Below, piece by piece: positions 38,201 to 49,620 of a stretch of DNA of 64,000 nt. Numbering within the stretch: the stretch's first letter is position 1; each line of letters opens with the position of its first letter. The position numbers were made by a program, and so were the translations under genes. The notes under the pieces were generated by a model. That model was not told where the DNA came from. It ran no database searches and worked only from the letters and a program-made list of their open reading frames with translations. The stretch comes from Solea solea (lineage: Eukaryota > Chordata > Actinopteri > Pleuronectiformes > Soleidae): the NCBI RefSeq assembly GCF_958295425.1, contig NC_081154.1:10471766-10535765 (forward strand), in the 5' to 3' direction.

Positions 38201-40175
38201 TTGCGTGTGTATCTGCACGCCCGTTTACGTTGTTCTGGTGTGATCATGCTTGTTGCCCATCCCTCATCTCCTCCAGCTCTATATTTATTTACCCCGGTCT
38301 CATCCAGTCAAGCGGCAGATCAGTCTGTGGAAAGGGCAGCTTGCCAAAGCGGCCCTTTGTGACAGAGCAATGCATTAGGACATTAAGACACCCGCTCCTG
38401 AGCGAAAAAAAAAGAAAAAAAAAAAAATCAATCACGCACCCCCGGATGCATTAGAGACAGAGAAGGGCACCTCGCACAGCTTTCTAAGGACCACGCTGGC
38501 TCGGTCTGCAGCTCTGTCCCCCATCTTACTGCCTGTAGCAGCGCACACCTGGCTGAGCATGTTTGCTTCAGAATGATCTACTCATGACTCCAACCCAGGA
38601 ACGGTGAGCTGGCTGGACACGGTAAGTATTCACACACATTTTTACTCCACACAGACTGGAAAATAACTTGAAACTGGGGTGAGCTCGTAGACGAAGAGTA
38701 AGGATGCACATCACTTATAGTCACACGTCTTAACAGATTCCCAGTTTGACTTTACAGTCTGCACATTTATTTCCAAATTCACATCACATGCACTTGTTGA
38801 CCTAAAAGGAATTTAATATGGAAGAGCCTGAAAAATATCGGACTCAATATAGGGATCCAAACATCCCCAGACTCAGTTTCAGTTAACTACCACCATGGCA
38901 GCCTAAGATGTGGCAAAATTGAATGGGATGGGTGCTGGATTCAACTTGTCATAATTCACAGCTTGAGATCGACCCATATAGTACCCCCCCCCCCCGTGTG
39001 TTTTTTTTTTTACAAGTTAAAAATTAGCCGGAGAGGACATTATACCAGACATGCAGTATCCTGACATCTTCAACTTCGTGATTAACTTCCCTTTCATCTT
39101 GCTCCAGAGAGTCACTGAAAGTTCACAAGAGCCTAGAGGGAAACAAATGGATGCAATCTGGCTTTGTGACAAACTCCGCAGTCTACCAGCTGAAGACGGT
39201 GTGGTTGTCACCGGAAGGGTCGGCGTCGCATTAGCATTAGCGACGAGCGGCGTGATGTAAATAACTGCTGGGTTAACGTTGCCGTGCAGACTTGTACGTC
39301 AGTGAGAGTGACTCCCATTATTTACCGAGAGCTAACCACAGAATTGTGGGTTCCCATCGCTCCGTCTTCTTCTGCTCGCTGTGAGCACATTTCATAAGAG
39401 TGATGCACCTCCGCTGTCTCTCTGCATCTGTGGGGATCCCGTAAAAGCGCTCTCCAGTTAGCCTGTCTCCGACTTTTTTGGCATCCTGAGGCACAACATC
39501 TATCCAACCGTCTTCACCTTTATGACTATAACAGCCGGAGAATAGATGAGTTGTGTCACATATTGCCTGATTTATATGTTGTCTAGTAAATACTGTACGT
39601 CTATAGAGGTGAACACTGTAGAGGGCGTTGCAGAGGTGGTGTGATATCAGCTACCAGAGCTAGATTATGTATTTAAGAACTATACAACAGAGATCATTTT
39701 ACAAATCAGCTACTGCCATCAAAACTGATACCATGGCACATGCAGAAGGTGAAGTTTTCTCTCATTTTAACAAGAATTTTAGGTGTAGTAGGTAGGTGCT
39801 TAAATAAAAGCAATCACGTTACATTTCCATCTTTTTTTTTGTGAATGCACCATGTGAGATCAAATAGAAGAGGATCAGACATGAATAAAACAAGTGAAGC
39901 AAAAACAGTAATTGAAAAATAAATGGAAAAACAAAGGGAAGGCAGTGTTAAAGAACGATCAGTGAGTGGATGTGATAGCTGGGTACATCCTGTCTGCTGA
40001 ATAAATCCAGGCATTAGTAAGGACTTGGAATAGCAAGCTGTCATGATTGGTAACACCTTGTTTAGTCTAAAATAACTAATACAGGACAAGAGGTTCGCTC
40101 AATAATTCCAGCTAACATTGATACTGTGATATTAATCTAATTGAGACAGTCTGTATGAGAACATGCAACTCATCC
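38201..40175. other. noncoding; possible untranslated exon ending near 38621
   Basis: A strong donor-like CACG|GTAAGTATT lies with its GT at 38622-38623. Upstream, about 38440-38621 is moderately GC-rich and less repetitive than its surroundings. This could be an untranslated first exon, but no start codon context, coding frame or acceptor supports it. Homopolymer runs occur at about 38406-38427 (A-rich), 38987-38995 (C) and 39002-39011 (T). Confidence 0.25.
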
Positions 40176-40330
40176 ATCTATCCATCCTCTACTGCTTTCT
40201 CCTCCACATGAGGGTCGCGGGGGGCGCTGAGCCAATGTCAGTCAATCACAGGACCACATAGAGACAAACAACCATCAATTTCCCACGCACACGTGGGGAG
40301 AACATGCAAACTCTATGTTTGTAAACTCTG
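40176..40330. mobile_element. fragment of a common fish dispersed repeat, copy 1
   Basis: 'ccatccatcctctactgctttctcctccacatgagggtcgcgg' through 'ggagaacatgcaaactc' is a well-known fish repeat pattern. It shares its words, in the same order, with 49285-49620, but about half of the interior is missing here. The class is not assigned. Confidence 0.6.
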
Positions 40331-40789
40331 CGGAAAGATCCTTGTAGGTTGTGATTATCCTCATCTAAGTATTCACAGCAGCGGATGAACTTAATCAATT
40401 TAAAAAAAAAAAACATACAAACAAATCATACTCAAACAAGGCTCAGGTCATACTTCCCATGTCCGTCTATGTACAGAAGTCAACTAGGGTCAGCTTAGCC
40501 TAAATTTTTGCCATCCGCCCATTCGCAATCTACATACTGTATAATATAATATATCTTCAGTTTAAGTCCTTGCTGCTCCTTGTAACAAAACACTTTCAGC
40601 CCATTGTTTCCAGTCCAATTCTCTTGTTTTGGTCAAAAGAGACCTAAAAGAAGAGGGTAACCATGGAAACTTGAGGTTACATGAGGAGGACTGCTGGTAC
40701 CTATATTGTACATATACAACTCAGCACTCAAAAGAATACAAGGAGACATACAAAAGAGGTTGAACTCCTGGAGAGAAGTGGAATGCTAC
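40331..40789. other. noncoding DNA
   Basis: Short stretch between a dispersed repeat and a transposon. Nothing recognised. Confidence 0.5.
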
Positions 40790-41210
40790 GGCGTGTTTCC
40801 ATCATGGTACAGTTCGGTTACAGTATGGTATGGTTTGGACCAGGCGTGGTGTGCACTCTGCCCGATGACCACGTCAGGAAGATATGTAGCATAACATTGT
40901 ACCAGTGCAATGACATTGAACGCGACACAACAGACAACAATGGAATTGTTCTTCTCAGTTTGTCTCAACAAGACGTCAAGCATTGTATGAGAATTAGACT
41001 GCAGGTGTTGAAGAAACACCAGTCGCAAGGGGGTGATGCTTTTCCGTCGCCCAATCAGCAGTCTGTTGTGATTTTAGCTCCACCCGTACCGTACCATTAC
41101 TCTGGTACCCCAAAAGAAGGTTATTTTGGTACTATTCCTAATGGAAATTAAAGAAAAAAATACACACCGTACAATACCAAGCCATTCCACTTGGTGGAAA
41201 CACGCCACTA
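40790..41210 (+). mobile_element. GGTACGG-family non-autonomous DNA transposon, copy 2
   Basis: Ends are an inverted pair: GGCGTGTTTCCATC at the left and GGTGGAAACACGCC at the right (about 41195-41210). Subterminal GGTA/GTACC motifs occur on both sides ('ccaccegtaccgtaccatt'-like arm near 41080). The interior at 40960-41065 is shared, in opposite orientation, with copy 1. A + strand frame through the interior reads LSQQDVKHCMRIRLQVLKK, similar to the opposite-strand translation in copy 1. No transposase is present. No clear target duplication was found at the two edges. Confidence 0.72.
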
Positions 41211-42473
41211 GACTTACAATTTAAACCAGAAGATGTAGAGCCTTGGATTTAATAGTTGAAGTTTATTTGAAAAATATAGATTCCCTTTTTTTTTTCCTGA
41301 TTGGAAGAAAACAAGCAGCACTTTGTATACGTGGCATACTTTGTTTCATGAGAATTCCAGGAGAAACTAAATGACAGTGGGGCATTATCTGTGGAGGGTA
41401 GCCCCATTAAAAAATGAATATTGCTTCTCTCCTCTCCCTCGTCTCGGCAGCAGATAACGTCTAAACAAATAAATAAATAAAAGCTGTAAATAACCTTTGC
41501 CTGTTGCTTCAGTCATTTCTCTATTACTTTGGCCAGTGGAGTGAGACCGACTTCTTATTTCTTGCTCTGAGAAGCAGCTCTCAATTTTGTTGATAAAAGA
41601 AGAAAAGGAGGAATCAGAGGATAGGAAGAGAATGGATGGATAGGCAGTGGAATGGAGTGACAATATGTAGTTTTAATGAATTTCATGTTGTGTGGTTACG
41701 GCTGAGTGTCACCTTTCTCTTTTTCCCCATCCTTAACTGTGAATCCATTTTTTTTGCCACCATATTAATTGTACACACACACACACACACACACACGGAC
41801 ACATGACTTTTGTTACAAAGGTGGTGAAAAAGAAATAATGATGATCCTAAATTACCAAATCACCCTTTTATTACTTTAATGGTTCAAAGCAATTACATAC
41901 GCTTCATCCACCGCCATAAAAAACATAAAAAGTAGCTGAAATAAAAATTGCCCTTTTTAACAAAGATCCAATAGCTATGCTTGAAGATAGCAGTTTGGTT
42001 GATACCACTATAATGAATTCAAAATGACAAACGGATCAGACCGCATTCAGTAGACGCATTGAACTGGTGGAGCCATTTGAATAATTGTGGCAGAAAACAG
42101 ATGAGAGAAAGAGGAGAGCTTTTTGTGTTAAGTGCACAGCAATCATGTCTCACCCAATTCACCAGCCTGCCTTCAAAAAAAAAAAATAAATTAGACAAAT
42201 TATCACACCACGATAGACTCTGCAGCAGAATGATGACACGTAAAGTAGCCTTTGTTTGGAGCGATGTGTCAACTGCTCCGTCCATTATCATGTTGTACGG
42301 GAAAAAAATCCCACGGTTTAATTATTATAATTAAGTTACACACACAGGTGTAATTTCTATTACAGTCAAATCATTCCTAATGAAAATTACTACCACACTT
42401 ATTGTGTTTTTGTACTTTAATGGAGAATCTAAAAAAATCTTTTGAGTTTAATGATAAATGACGGCAACCATAT
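41211..42473. other. noncoding DNA with (CA)n
   Basis: (CA)n lies at about 41772-41796. A T/A-rich region follows, with no gene supported. Confidence 0.5.
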
Positions 42474-43110
42474 GGCGTGTTTGTTTTCACCAAGTGGAAC
42501 AGTTGGGTACGGTACATATCTTTTTGTTTCCATTAGGAATAGTCGGTGGCAGCATGATGTTTCAAACTAGTTTGATGTTCACAAAAGTTTATAAAGACAT
42601 GATGGACTCAGTCATCACGCGTCTCACCTGCTGTGGACAAGCTGTGTGTCCACACTGACACAAGAGCATATCTGGGCCAGTCCGCTCAGTTGTGGGCAGT
42701 CCCTGGGCGCTAAATTTTGTGCCCAAGAGTTTTCCTATCTTTTGGATTGCAAGGGCTGTGTGCATGCGTCACTACAGCGAGAGTCTATGGTAAAGACGTG
42801 TGCGCCCTAAAGGAACTAGAAATATGGCACTTGCTGTAAACGAGGGAGTGTTTTTAAACTACTAATCTGAATGCAGATTGCACACGGTAGTCACAGACTG
42901 TATAATATGTAGCCCGTTTATTTAAATTGTCCATGTATTTAAATTATCTTAGATGATTCCTGTCTTCTTCATGTGAGACTAGTGGGGCCCTAGCACCAGG
43001 CCGCCACTGGGAACAGTACATAAATAACTGGCCCCAACTGCTGGTACCCTTCCCTTGGGGTACCAGAGTAATGGTACGGTATGGTATGGTCTGGAGCTAG
43101 ACCCACCACA
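42474..43110 (+). mobile_element. GGTACGG-family DNA transposon, copy 3 (right end lost)
   Basis: Left end GGCGTGTTTGTTTTCACCAA, then 'gttgggtacggtac' and 'tttccattaggaatagtc'. The right arm is 'ataactggccccaactgctggtaccc', 'gtaatggtacggtatggtatgg' and 'ggagctagacccacc', all shared with copies 1 and 2. The final inverted end is missing, and about 42545-43005 differs from the other copies, so it may include inserted sequence. Confidence 0.6.
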
Positions 43111-45589
43111 GACCCACAACTTCAACCAGGGACTTTCAACTCAGACAAAGCTCTTAGTTTTGAGACGTATGAATCAAAGCTCTATTGTCTAAAAGGGAGA
43201 GACTTGCCATGAGCTTGGTCAACAAAATGCCAACAATCCAGACAACCAACACCAGGAAACAGAACCAGGAAGGAGGAAAAACAAATTGCCATCACATCAA
43301 AAATGGGAGAGCAGTGACAAGAAAGGGCGAGGTCATTTAGCACAGGTGAAACATATGAGGGCAGGACCGAGAGTAGACATGAAGTAACTTGAAGATGACT
43401 AACATCTTTAAACAATCATAATGTCCAACATCTTAATCTTACTCATCTTACATCAGTCAGTAAAATAGCCCTGAATAGAGTAATTAAGTTGTGTTTTAGT
43501 GTAATATCTCTTCTGACATTCACCCATGAGATGATGGGGAGAGATCTGAAAAATATTTGGCATTCAGGTCGTTTGACCCCGAGAATCCTCTGAACTACTG
43601 ATGACAACAATGACATTTGGTAAAAGACTGGACTAGCTGAGCATGACTCCAATCTAACTCTGTGTCGCTTTCTGTTAAAGTCACAGAGCCCAAAGGATTC
43701 TGTCCAGTGGTCAAAGAAGAAAAGGGAGGATCAACAGAGTTTCTCAATGTGCTGAATTGAACTTGAAGTGAAAATATAAAGTGCTTTTTGCCAGCATCCA
43801 ATTACTACTAATCCCCAGAACCAGGGCAAAAAAAATGTTTATGTTTAAGCTGAATTTATGAAAAACACAGCAAGGTTCATAATATGTGAACCATCTCAGG
43901 TTCATCGGGATTAGCAGTTATCTTCACAGTGAGTCAATTCTGAACTTAAATGCAATGTAAGTTTTCCTTAAACATTCCTTTAAATTTGAATAAATCAAAC
44001 CATAATCTAAATATGTATTTGACCTGGTTCAGTGTTTCACAAGGCACCTGCAAAGTGGGCTTTACAACATAATATTAACAATGTTAGTACAAGACATTTA
44101 AGTTTATCACCCAGTAGTCCGGATTATCATATGGCTTCTCACTTTTAGTGTTGTAATGTTACTCGGTGGTATTTCATCAGATGGATGATTATGACCGTTA
44201 TAATATACCAGGCTGTGCCAAAGCCTGATAGGAGCAGCAGTGTCAACTGCCACTCTCTCACTGCAGTATAGGCTACATTTGGCTCCGTGGCTGAAGCAGA
44301 TTTAAAGCATTTGTAAATACACCTGCTGGTGATATTTCTTTTTTGCCCTCAAAATCTGTTCCAAAACAGTTGTGACAGTGTTACGTCCTGCTACAGATGG
44401 AGATGGGGACAACAAGCAGTTACGGACAGTGTGTTATGGTGACTACAGTGCGTGATGGGAATGTGTTGTAGTGTTGAACCCAGCATTGTTTGAGTGGTAA
44501 CAGTAGTGGTGTCATTTTATATTAATTTATTTTAGTTTAGGGAAGCAGCAAATTGAATATACTGTATAAGATAAAGAGGTTATTAAACAGGACCTATGAT
44601 GGTAAGACACAGCCTTCTAACCCTAAAAGCACCACCAACCACTAGTTCATGATAGAGATTAGAGTCAAAAGTATCATTAAAATGTCTTTTCCAAAAGCCG
44701 TCACACCTTTACTCGCTTTTAAATGAGGTGGCTCTTTCAGAAGACTTAAAGGTCAGCAAGGAAGTTATTTGAATATGGTTATTACACACACACACACACA
44801 AGTTGTTCCTGTCACTTAGCAACAATGGTATAGTAGAAAATTAAGTCTTGCTCAAATTCTGGATAACATTCATGCAGTATAGTAATGTCATCCTCCATTT
44901 TGCAACTCAAGATTCAAATTCTTTCACAAAAAAAAAAATCAAACACGCTGCCTGTCCTTCAGAACAACACAGTCTGACACATTTGTCTCTTCCAACTAAA
45001 ACCTTGAAAATGAATATATGTTACATAAAACTGGTTTTACAATAACGTTTTGCAAAGGATTTTTTTTTCTACAACATCTTCATATACTATAAAAATAAAA
45101 AATAAACCTCCTCTTCTGTATGCATGATTCCCTGTGTCTTATTTTGCATGCAGGTCAAAGACTCAAAGTGCACTGCATTTCTAAAGTGTATAGAAGGAAA
45201 AACAAAGTCCCTTGAAGCGAAGGATGCTGCACAAACTGTTAAACATGATTGAGGACACCTTGCATCCCCACCGCCATCTGCTTTTTAAACAGTAGAACAC
45301 ATTCACTATGAGAAGGAACATCATTTCTGCCAGCTGCCAACACTCTATCATGATCTCATCTGTGTTGGAAGAGCAGACATCTGAATGAATACTATTAGGG
45401 CATATTGATCCCCTGGCCTTTAAGTTTTGTTTTTTTTCTTAAGTAAAAGAATAAAAAAAATAGATTTTAGGGCTAAATACTATTACAATAACCATGAAAC
45501 ATGGTGGATTTTTAATGTTAATTATCTAAATGCACTGGTTGCATATAGAATTAGATTTGTGTCAATATTATCACACAAAGACCCCTTCA
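43111..45589. other. noncoding DNA, nothing recognised
   Basis: Short (CA)n at about 44785-44801 and A-rich runs. No gene supported. Confidence 0.5.
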
Positions 45590-45795
45590 CTGTCCACTTT
45601 TAAAACACATCTTAAAACCTATTTGTACTCTTTGGCTTTCAACCCAGTATGAGACGTTGGTTTTATCTTTTTTATAGTTATATTGTTTGTTCTTAGGTCT
45701 ATTAGGTCTTATGTTTTTATATTGTTTTTGTTTTATTTATCTCTGATGTACAACTTTGTTTCGGCTTTATAAATAAAGTTGGATTGGATCAAACA
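45590..45795 (+). mobile_element. LINE 3' end fragment
   Basis: 'tccacttttaaaacacatcttaaaacctattt' leads through a T-rich untranslated-like stretch to 'ggctttataaataaagttggattgga', the typical end of a fish LINE 3' region with its polyadenylation signal (AATAAA). Only the 3' tail is present, as expected from a 5'-truncated insertion. The clade is not assigned. Confidence 0.6.
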
Positions 45796-45925
45796 ACACT
45801 TTATGGATTGAGCAAACAAAAACAAATCCACAGAATCAAAATAGAGAAATTGCAAATGAAATATTGATGGAATAATTCAAAATTGTTTAATTTTATTGGT
45901 TTGAAAATACACTTCTTGTTTGCAA

Positions 45926-46066
45926 TGATCAGAATTTCGCTTGGGGTAGGGTAGCCAATCAGCAGTCAGCTTCCTAAGACACGCCCATGGTCAGAATTGC
46001 AGACAGAAACCCAGAGAGCGCAAAGAACAAGTTTGGAGCGCGAACGCGACTCCGAAATTCTGATCA
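45926..46066. repeat. 141-bp structure with 14-bp inverted ends
   Basis: TGATCAGAATTTCG at 45926-45939 pairs with CGAAATTCTGATCA at 46053-46066. The interior is GC-richer than the flanks, with no frame of interest. A small MITE-like element or a chance inverted repeat are both possible. No clear flanking duplication. Confidence 0.4.
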
Positions 46067-48741
46067 AACAAAATACAAACATTTTGAATGATTAAATTGT
46101 GTGTAGCACCCTACCCATGTGACTAAGAATTTTTATAATGAATTGTTTTAAATTATCACTCTGGGCAGGCTGTAGGTTATTTTAGTTTTGTGGTGCTGTA
46201 TTAACTTAAAAATAATAACTGTAACCAAATAAGTACTTTTATTGCTCAGAGATAAGGTAAGTAAATTAATTGTTTGGTGCCTCCACTTAGTAGAACATTA
46301 AACACAATATGATGAATCCTACTAATAATTAATATGAATTTAAATGGTTTAACGTGGGCTGGTCCCTTTCTTTTAACTCTGAAAAACAGTAATAGTTATT
46401 TTAATCCAAATAAATATTTATAATGAATTCTAATTATCACTCACACACAGTACTTAAAAAATAAATCAGTGTATTACACACAAACCAATCTCATCACTTG
46501 TTAAAGGCAATAAACCCACAAATGTTTGAAAATATTCACAGATCACAGACCTTTCAATAACATTCACAGTACCTTGAAATTAACAGTTCAATGCCCAAAC
46601 AAATGAAAATGTTCACACAGTCCTTAATCTCAAACCAGTCCTTAAAATAAAATGGTACAGGCCTGATTCGATGCTTGGGATCGGTGAGGTCAGAAACTCA
46701 GTGACCGCTTCACTTAGACAAGCAAAATAATAGAAACAAATGCACGTGGAATTGGTTTTGTACTCACACTGTCCGTCCTCAGTTAGCATGTAATGTGTAT
46801 GGAGATGATGGGAGGGGAACAAGGAGGTTATGGATGGATGGATGATGATGAAGGAAAAGAGTAGACCCTTGACCGCGGCCTTGACCCACAGCTCCAACAA
46901 GGTCCAAGAAGTGGTATTCTGGTCCTGGACTCTGGCGAACATACATACATGTCCTTTAACCATGTCATATCGACAGTCTCTACGCGCTGCCACGAGCTCA
47001 TGACGAGTTCACATAGCAAACAACGGTAACACACATTTAGCACAACAAGTGACGTGAGGCTACTACAGCTAAACATGTGTAAACAACCGTTAGCAAGCTA
47101 GCGCGAGCTAATCGCTAATTACGTTTAGCATTCACGTTGCAATAACACAGTTAAGCATTTACCTTCCGTATGCTTTAGTATGTCCATATACCGTTGATAA
47201 AACCTGTATATATCCTGGCAGGAGAACAATACTATGACATTATAGCAAAATCACCCGTCACCCGTGTCGTCTGTCTTATTTGTGTTGGTCTAACCTGCCT
47301 ATGTCCCACCCCGGTATCACCCACGATTGGACGACAGTTAATTGACAACTGAGCAGGCAACCAATTGCCAAGCTTTACAGGAATATTAGAAGAAACAGTT
47401 ACACATAATATTACAAATATGTGAATTATGAAAATAACACTTTTTTACTTTACTTTATTTACTGTGTCACTCTAGATAACTTTTTTGGGAGATTTTTTTT
47501 TGTCTTGCATGAACCCTTGCTTTTATTTTTCAACCACTTGATCATTCATTTTGAACAGCCTGATAAATAAAATGTACTTAATGAGACTAATTAGTTTCAT
47601 ATCAGATTAATTGCTAAGAAATCATTCAAAACATGTGTATAGATTATCCATATTCCACCCCTGATTTCCATTATTAAAAAAAAAGGGCAATGGTGAATTC
47701 TGAACAATTTCCCAAGGGCCCAAATGTAATACACTAATCAATATGTGAGCTAGACAGTGAACCCTTGAGGGTGAACACTGTGCATACAGTTAAGGTAAAC
47801 ACAAGGTTGAACACAGAAAAAAAAGGTGTATCCCATGTAAAGCTGTTTATAGACCACCTGGCATCTCAAATGGAGTTTTTGATATTCAAGTGGGGTAATT
47901 AGTTTTGATTATGAAGGTCATGTTCTAAACCTCCCAGAGCCATCCCTTAAGTCTTTGAGGCTTTTAAACTGAACCTTAACACAGTGGAGGTTGACTGCAG
48001 CGTGCCTATTATGATAACACATGGTGAGACACACTTTCATCACGGGGACATTATTTAGCCTTTGAAACACACATCATCATAACTATGACAGCATCTGGGG
48101 CTTCAGGCACAGCAGTCATTTACTATCAATTACCGAGCCACTTCCATTGTTGGTGATGAGGCGTTCTTCCATATCCTTGCAAGGCCTCTTATGCTTTGAC
48201 ACTAATCAGGTTGTAGCTCCACAGCGATGGGCATTTGTCAGTGGCTGTCATGATCGAATACAAATGGTTCTTGGCTGTATTCTGTCGGGCCTGACAGCCC
48301 TCTGATGTGCTCGATGATGGAGGGTGTCAGCGAGGAGTTACTGTGTTCTTTCCAATGATACAAAAGGTGACACATATTCACCACCTTTGCTGCACAAGAC
48401 GTTTGAGATTGTTTGGTCCAATCTGCAGTAAAATGACCACGAGTCGCGTTTAATCAAAAGCCTATTTTTGCTGCTTGTCAACAGGAAGCATTACCTGTCT
48501 GATAGACTTTAGGAGGAAAACAAGTAGAAATGGAATATAGATGGCTGTCTTTTGTTCTTGCCATAAAAAGTGGACCTAGTCTACTGGTTGCGAAACTAAC
48601 TTCTGTTTTGAAGCCACCTGCAACCTGGCACCTATTGGATGGTACAAGCTGTCAATCACATGTCGGGCTTTATCATCTATCACCTGTAAATGGGAATGTA
48701 ATGTACGTTATGACATCGTGCTTTATTGAAAAATACTTCTC
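46067..48741. other. noncoding DNA; TTAGC-rich stretch near 47030-47160
   Basis: No gene supported. 'ttagcaagctagcgcgagctaatcgctaa' at about 47090-47120 has the repetitive GTTAGC-type composition often found in the leaders of fish retroelements (also seen in the BEL leader at 56301-56500). That is only a resemblance. The minus-strand frame 46613-46993 is not recognisable. Confidence 0.4.
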
Positions 48742-48815
48742 AAGTGAGAATTTACATTTACATTTAAGCATTTAGCAGACACTTTTATCCAAAGCGACTT
48801 ACAAGATAAGAATAA
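48742..48815. mobile_element. common fish dispersed repeat core
   Basis: 'catttaagcatttagcagacacttttatccaaagcgacttacaag' is a pattern found very widely in fish genomes. Only the core is recognised, and the element class is not assigned. Confidence 0.55.
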
Positions 48816-49284
48816 GCTACATAGAATAAGTGTTGGAATTTATATGTATATCAGAAGTTCTAAAACATCTGTGTTTCATTGTTCTACTATTATAAACATA
48901 GTAATCATAATCTGCAATACTGTATTACATTTGATAGGTCAACATTAAAATAGTGTAGATTAGTGTACAACAATGTTTTCTGTGAATAAATTGTGTCCAT
49001 TTCATTCATTAAATACATTTAAAATTCAGTGTTATTCTAAATAACTGAACATAGGGTTAGGGTTAATTTAAAGTTTCATTGGGGTAGAGAAATAACTACC
49101 AACTATAATTACTTTTTTTTTTTTTTTAAATAACATGCTCAACACTGGTGGTTATTGAATAAACTGTTAGTCCTTGGTTAGACTCACCTTGCAAAACTGA
49201 AGCCATCCACTGTTTATATACAGTCCATGGCCATCACTTAAAAATGTCAGTCTTTTGGGCCTTAGTAATAAAATGTGTGACCAC
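48816..49284. other. noncoding DNA
   Basis: AT-rich, with 'gggttagggtta' near 49053 and a T-run near 49112-49127. Nothing else recognised. Confidence 0.45.
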
Positions 49285-49620
49285 TCACTCGTGTATCTTC
49301 TTATGCTTTATCTTCCACATGAGGGTCGGGGGGGGGCCGCTGGTGCTAATCCCAGTTTATATAGGACGAAAGGCAGGGTACACCCAGGACAGGTCGCCAG
49401 TCCATCACAGGACAACATATAGAGACAAACAACCACTCACTCTCACTCGCACACCTATGGTCAATTTAGAGTGTCCAGTTTGCCTTATCCCATATTGCAT
49501 GATTTTAGACTGTGAGAAGAAACCGGAGAAAACCCATGCACACATGAGGAAAACATGCAAACTCCTTGCAGAAAGGTTCTTGTTCTGACCGGGTTGCAAA
49601 CCCAAGTCTTCTTGCTGCAA
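49285..49620. mobile_element. common fish dispersed repeat, copy 2 (longer)
   Basis: Starts 'tcttatgctttatcttccacatgagggtc' and includes 'caggtcgccagtccatcacagg', 'atagagacaaacaaccactcac', 'ggtcaatttagagtgtcc' and 'aggaaaacatgcaaactcc'. It is the same repeat as 40176-40330 but longer. The + strand frame 49244-49588 is translation of this repeat. Confidence 0.65.
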
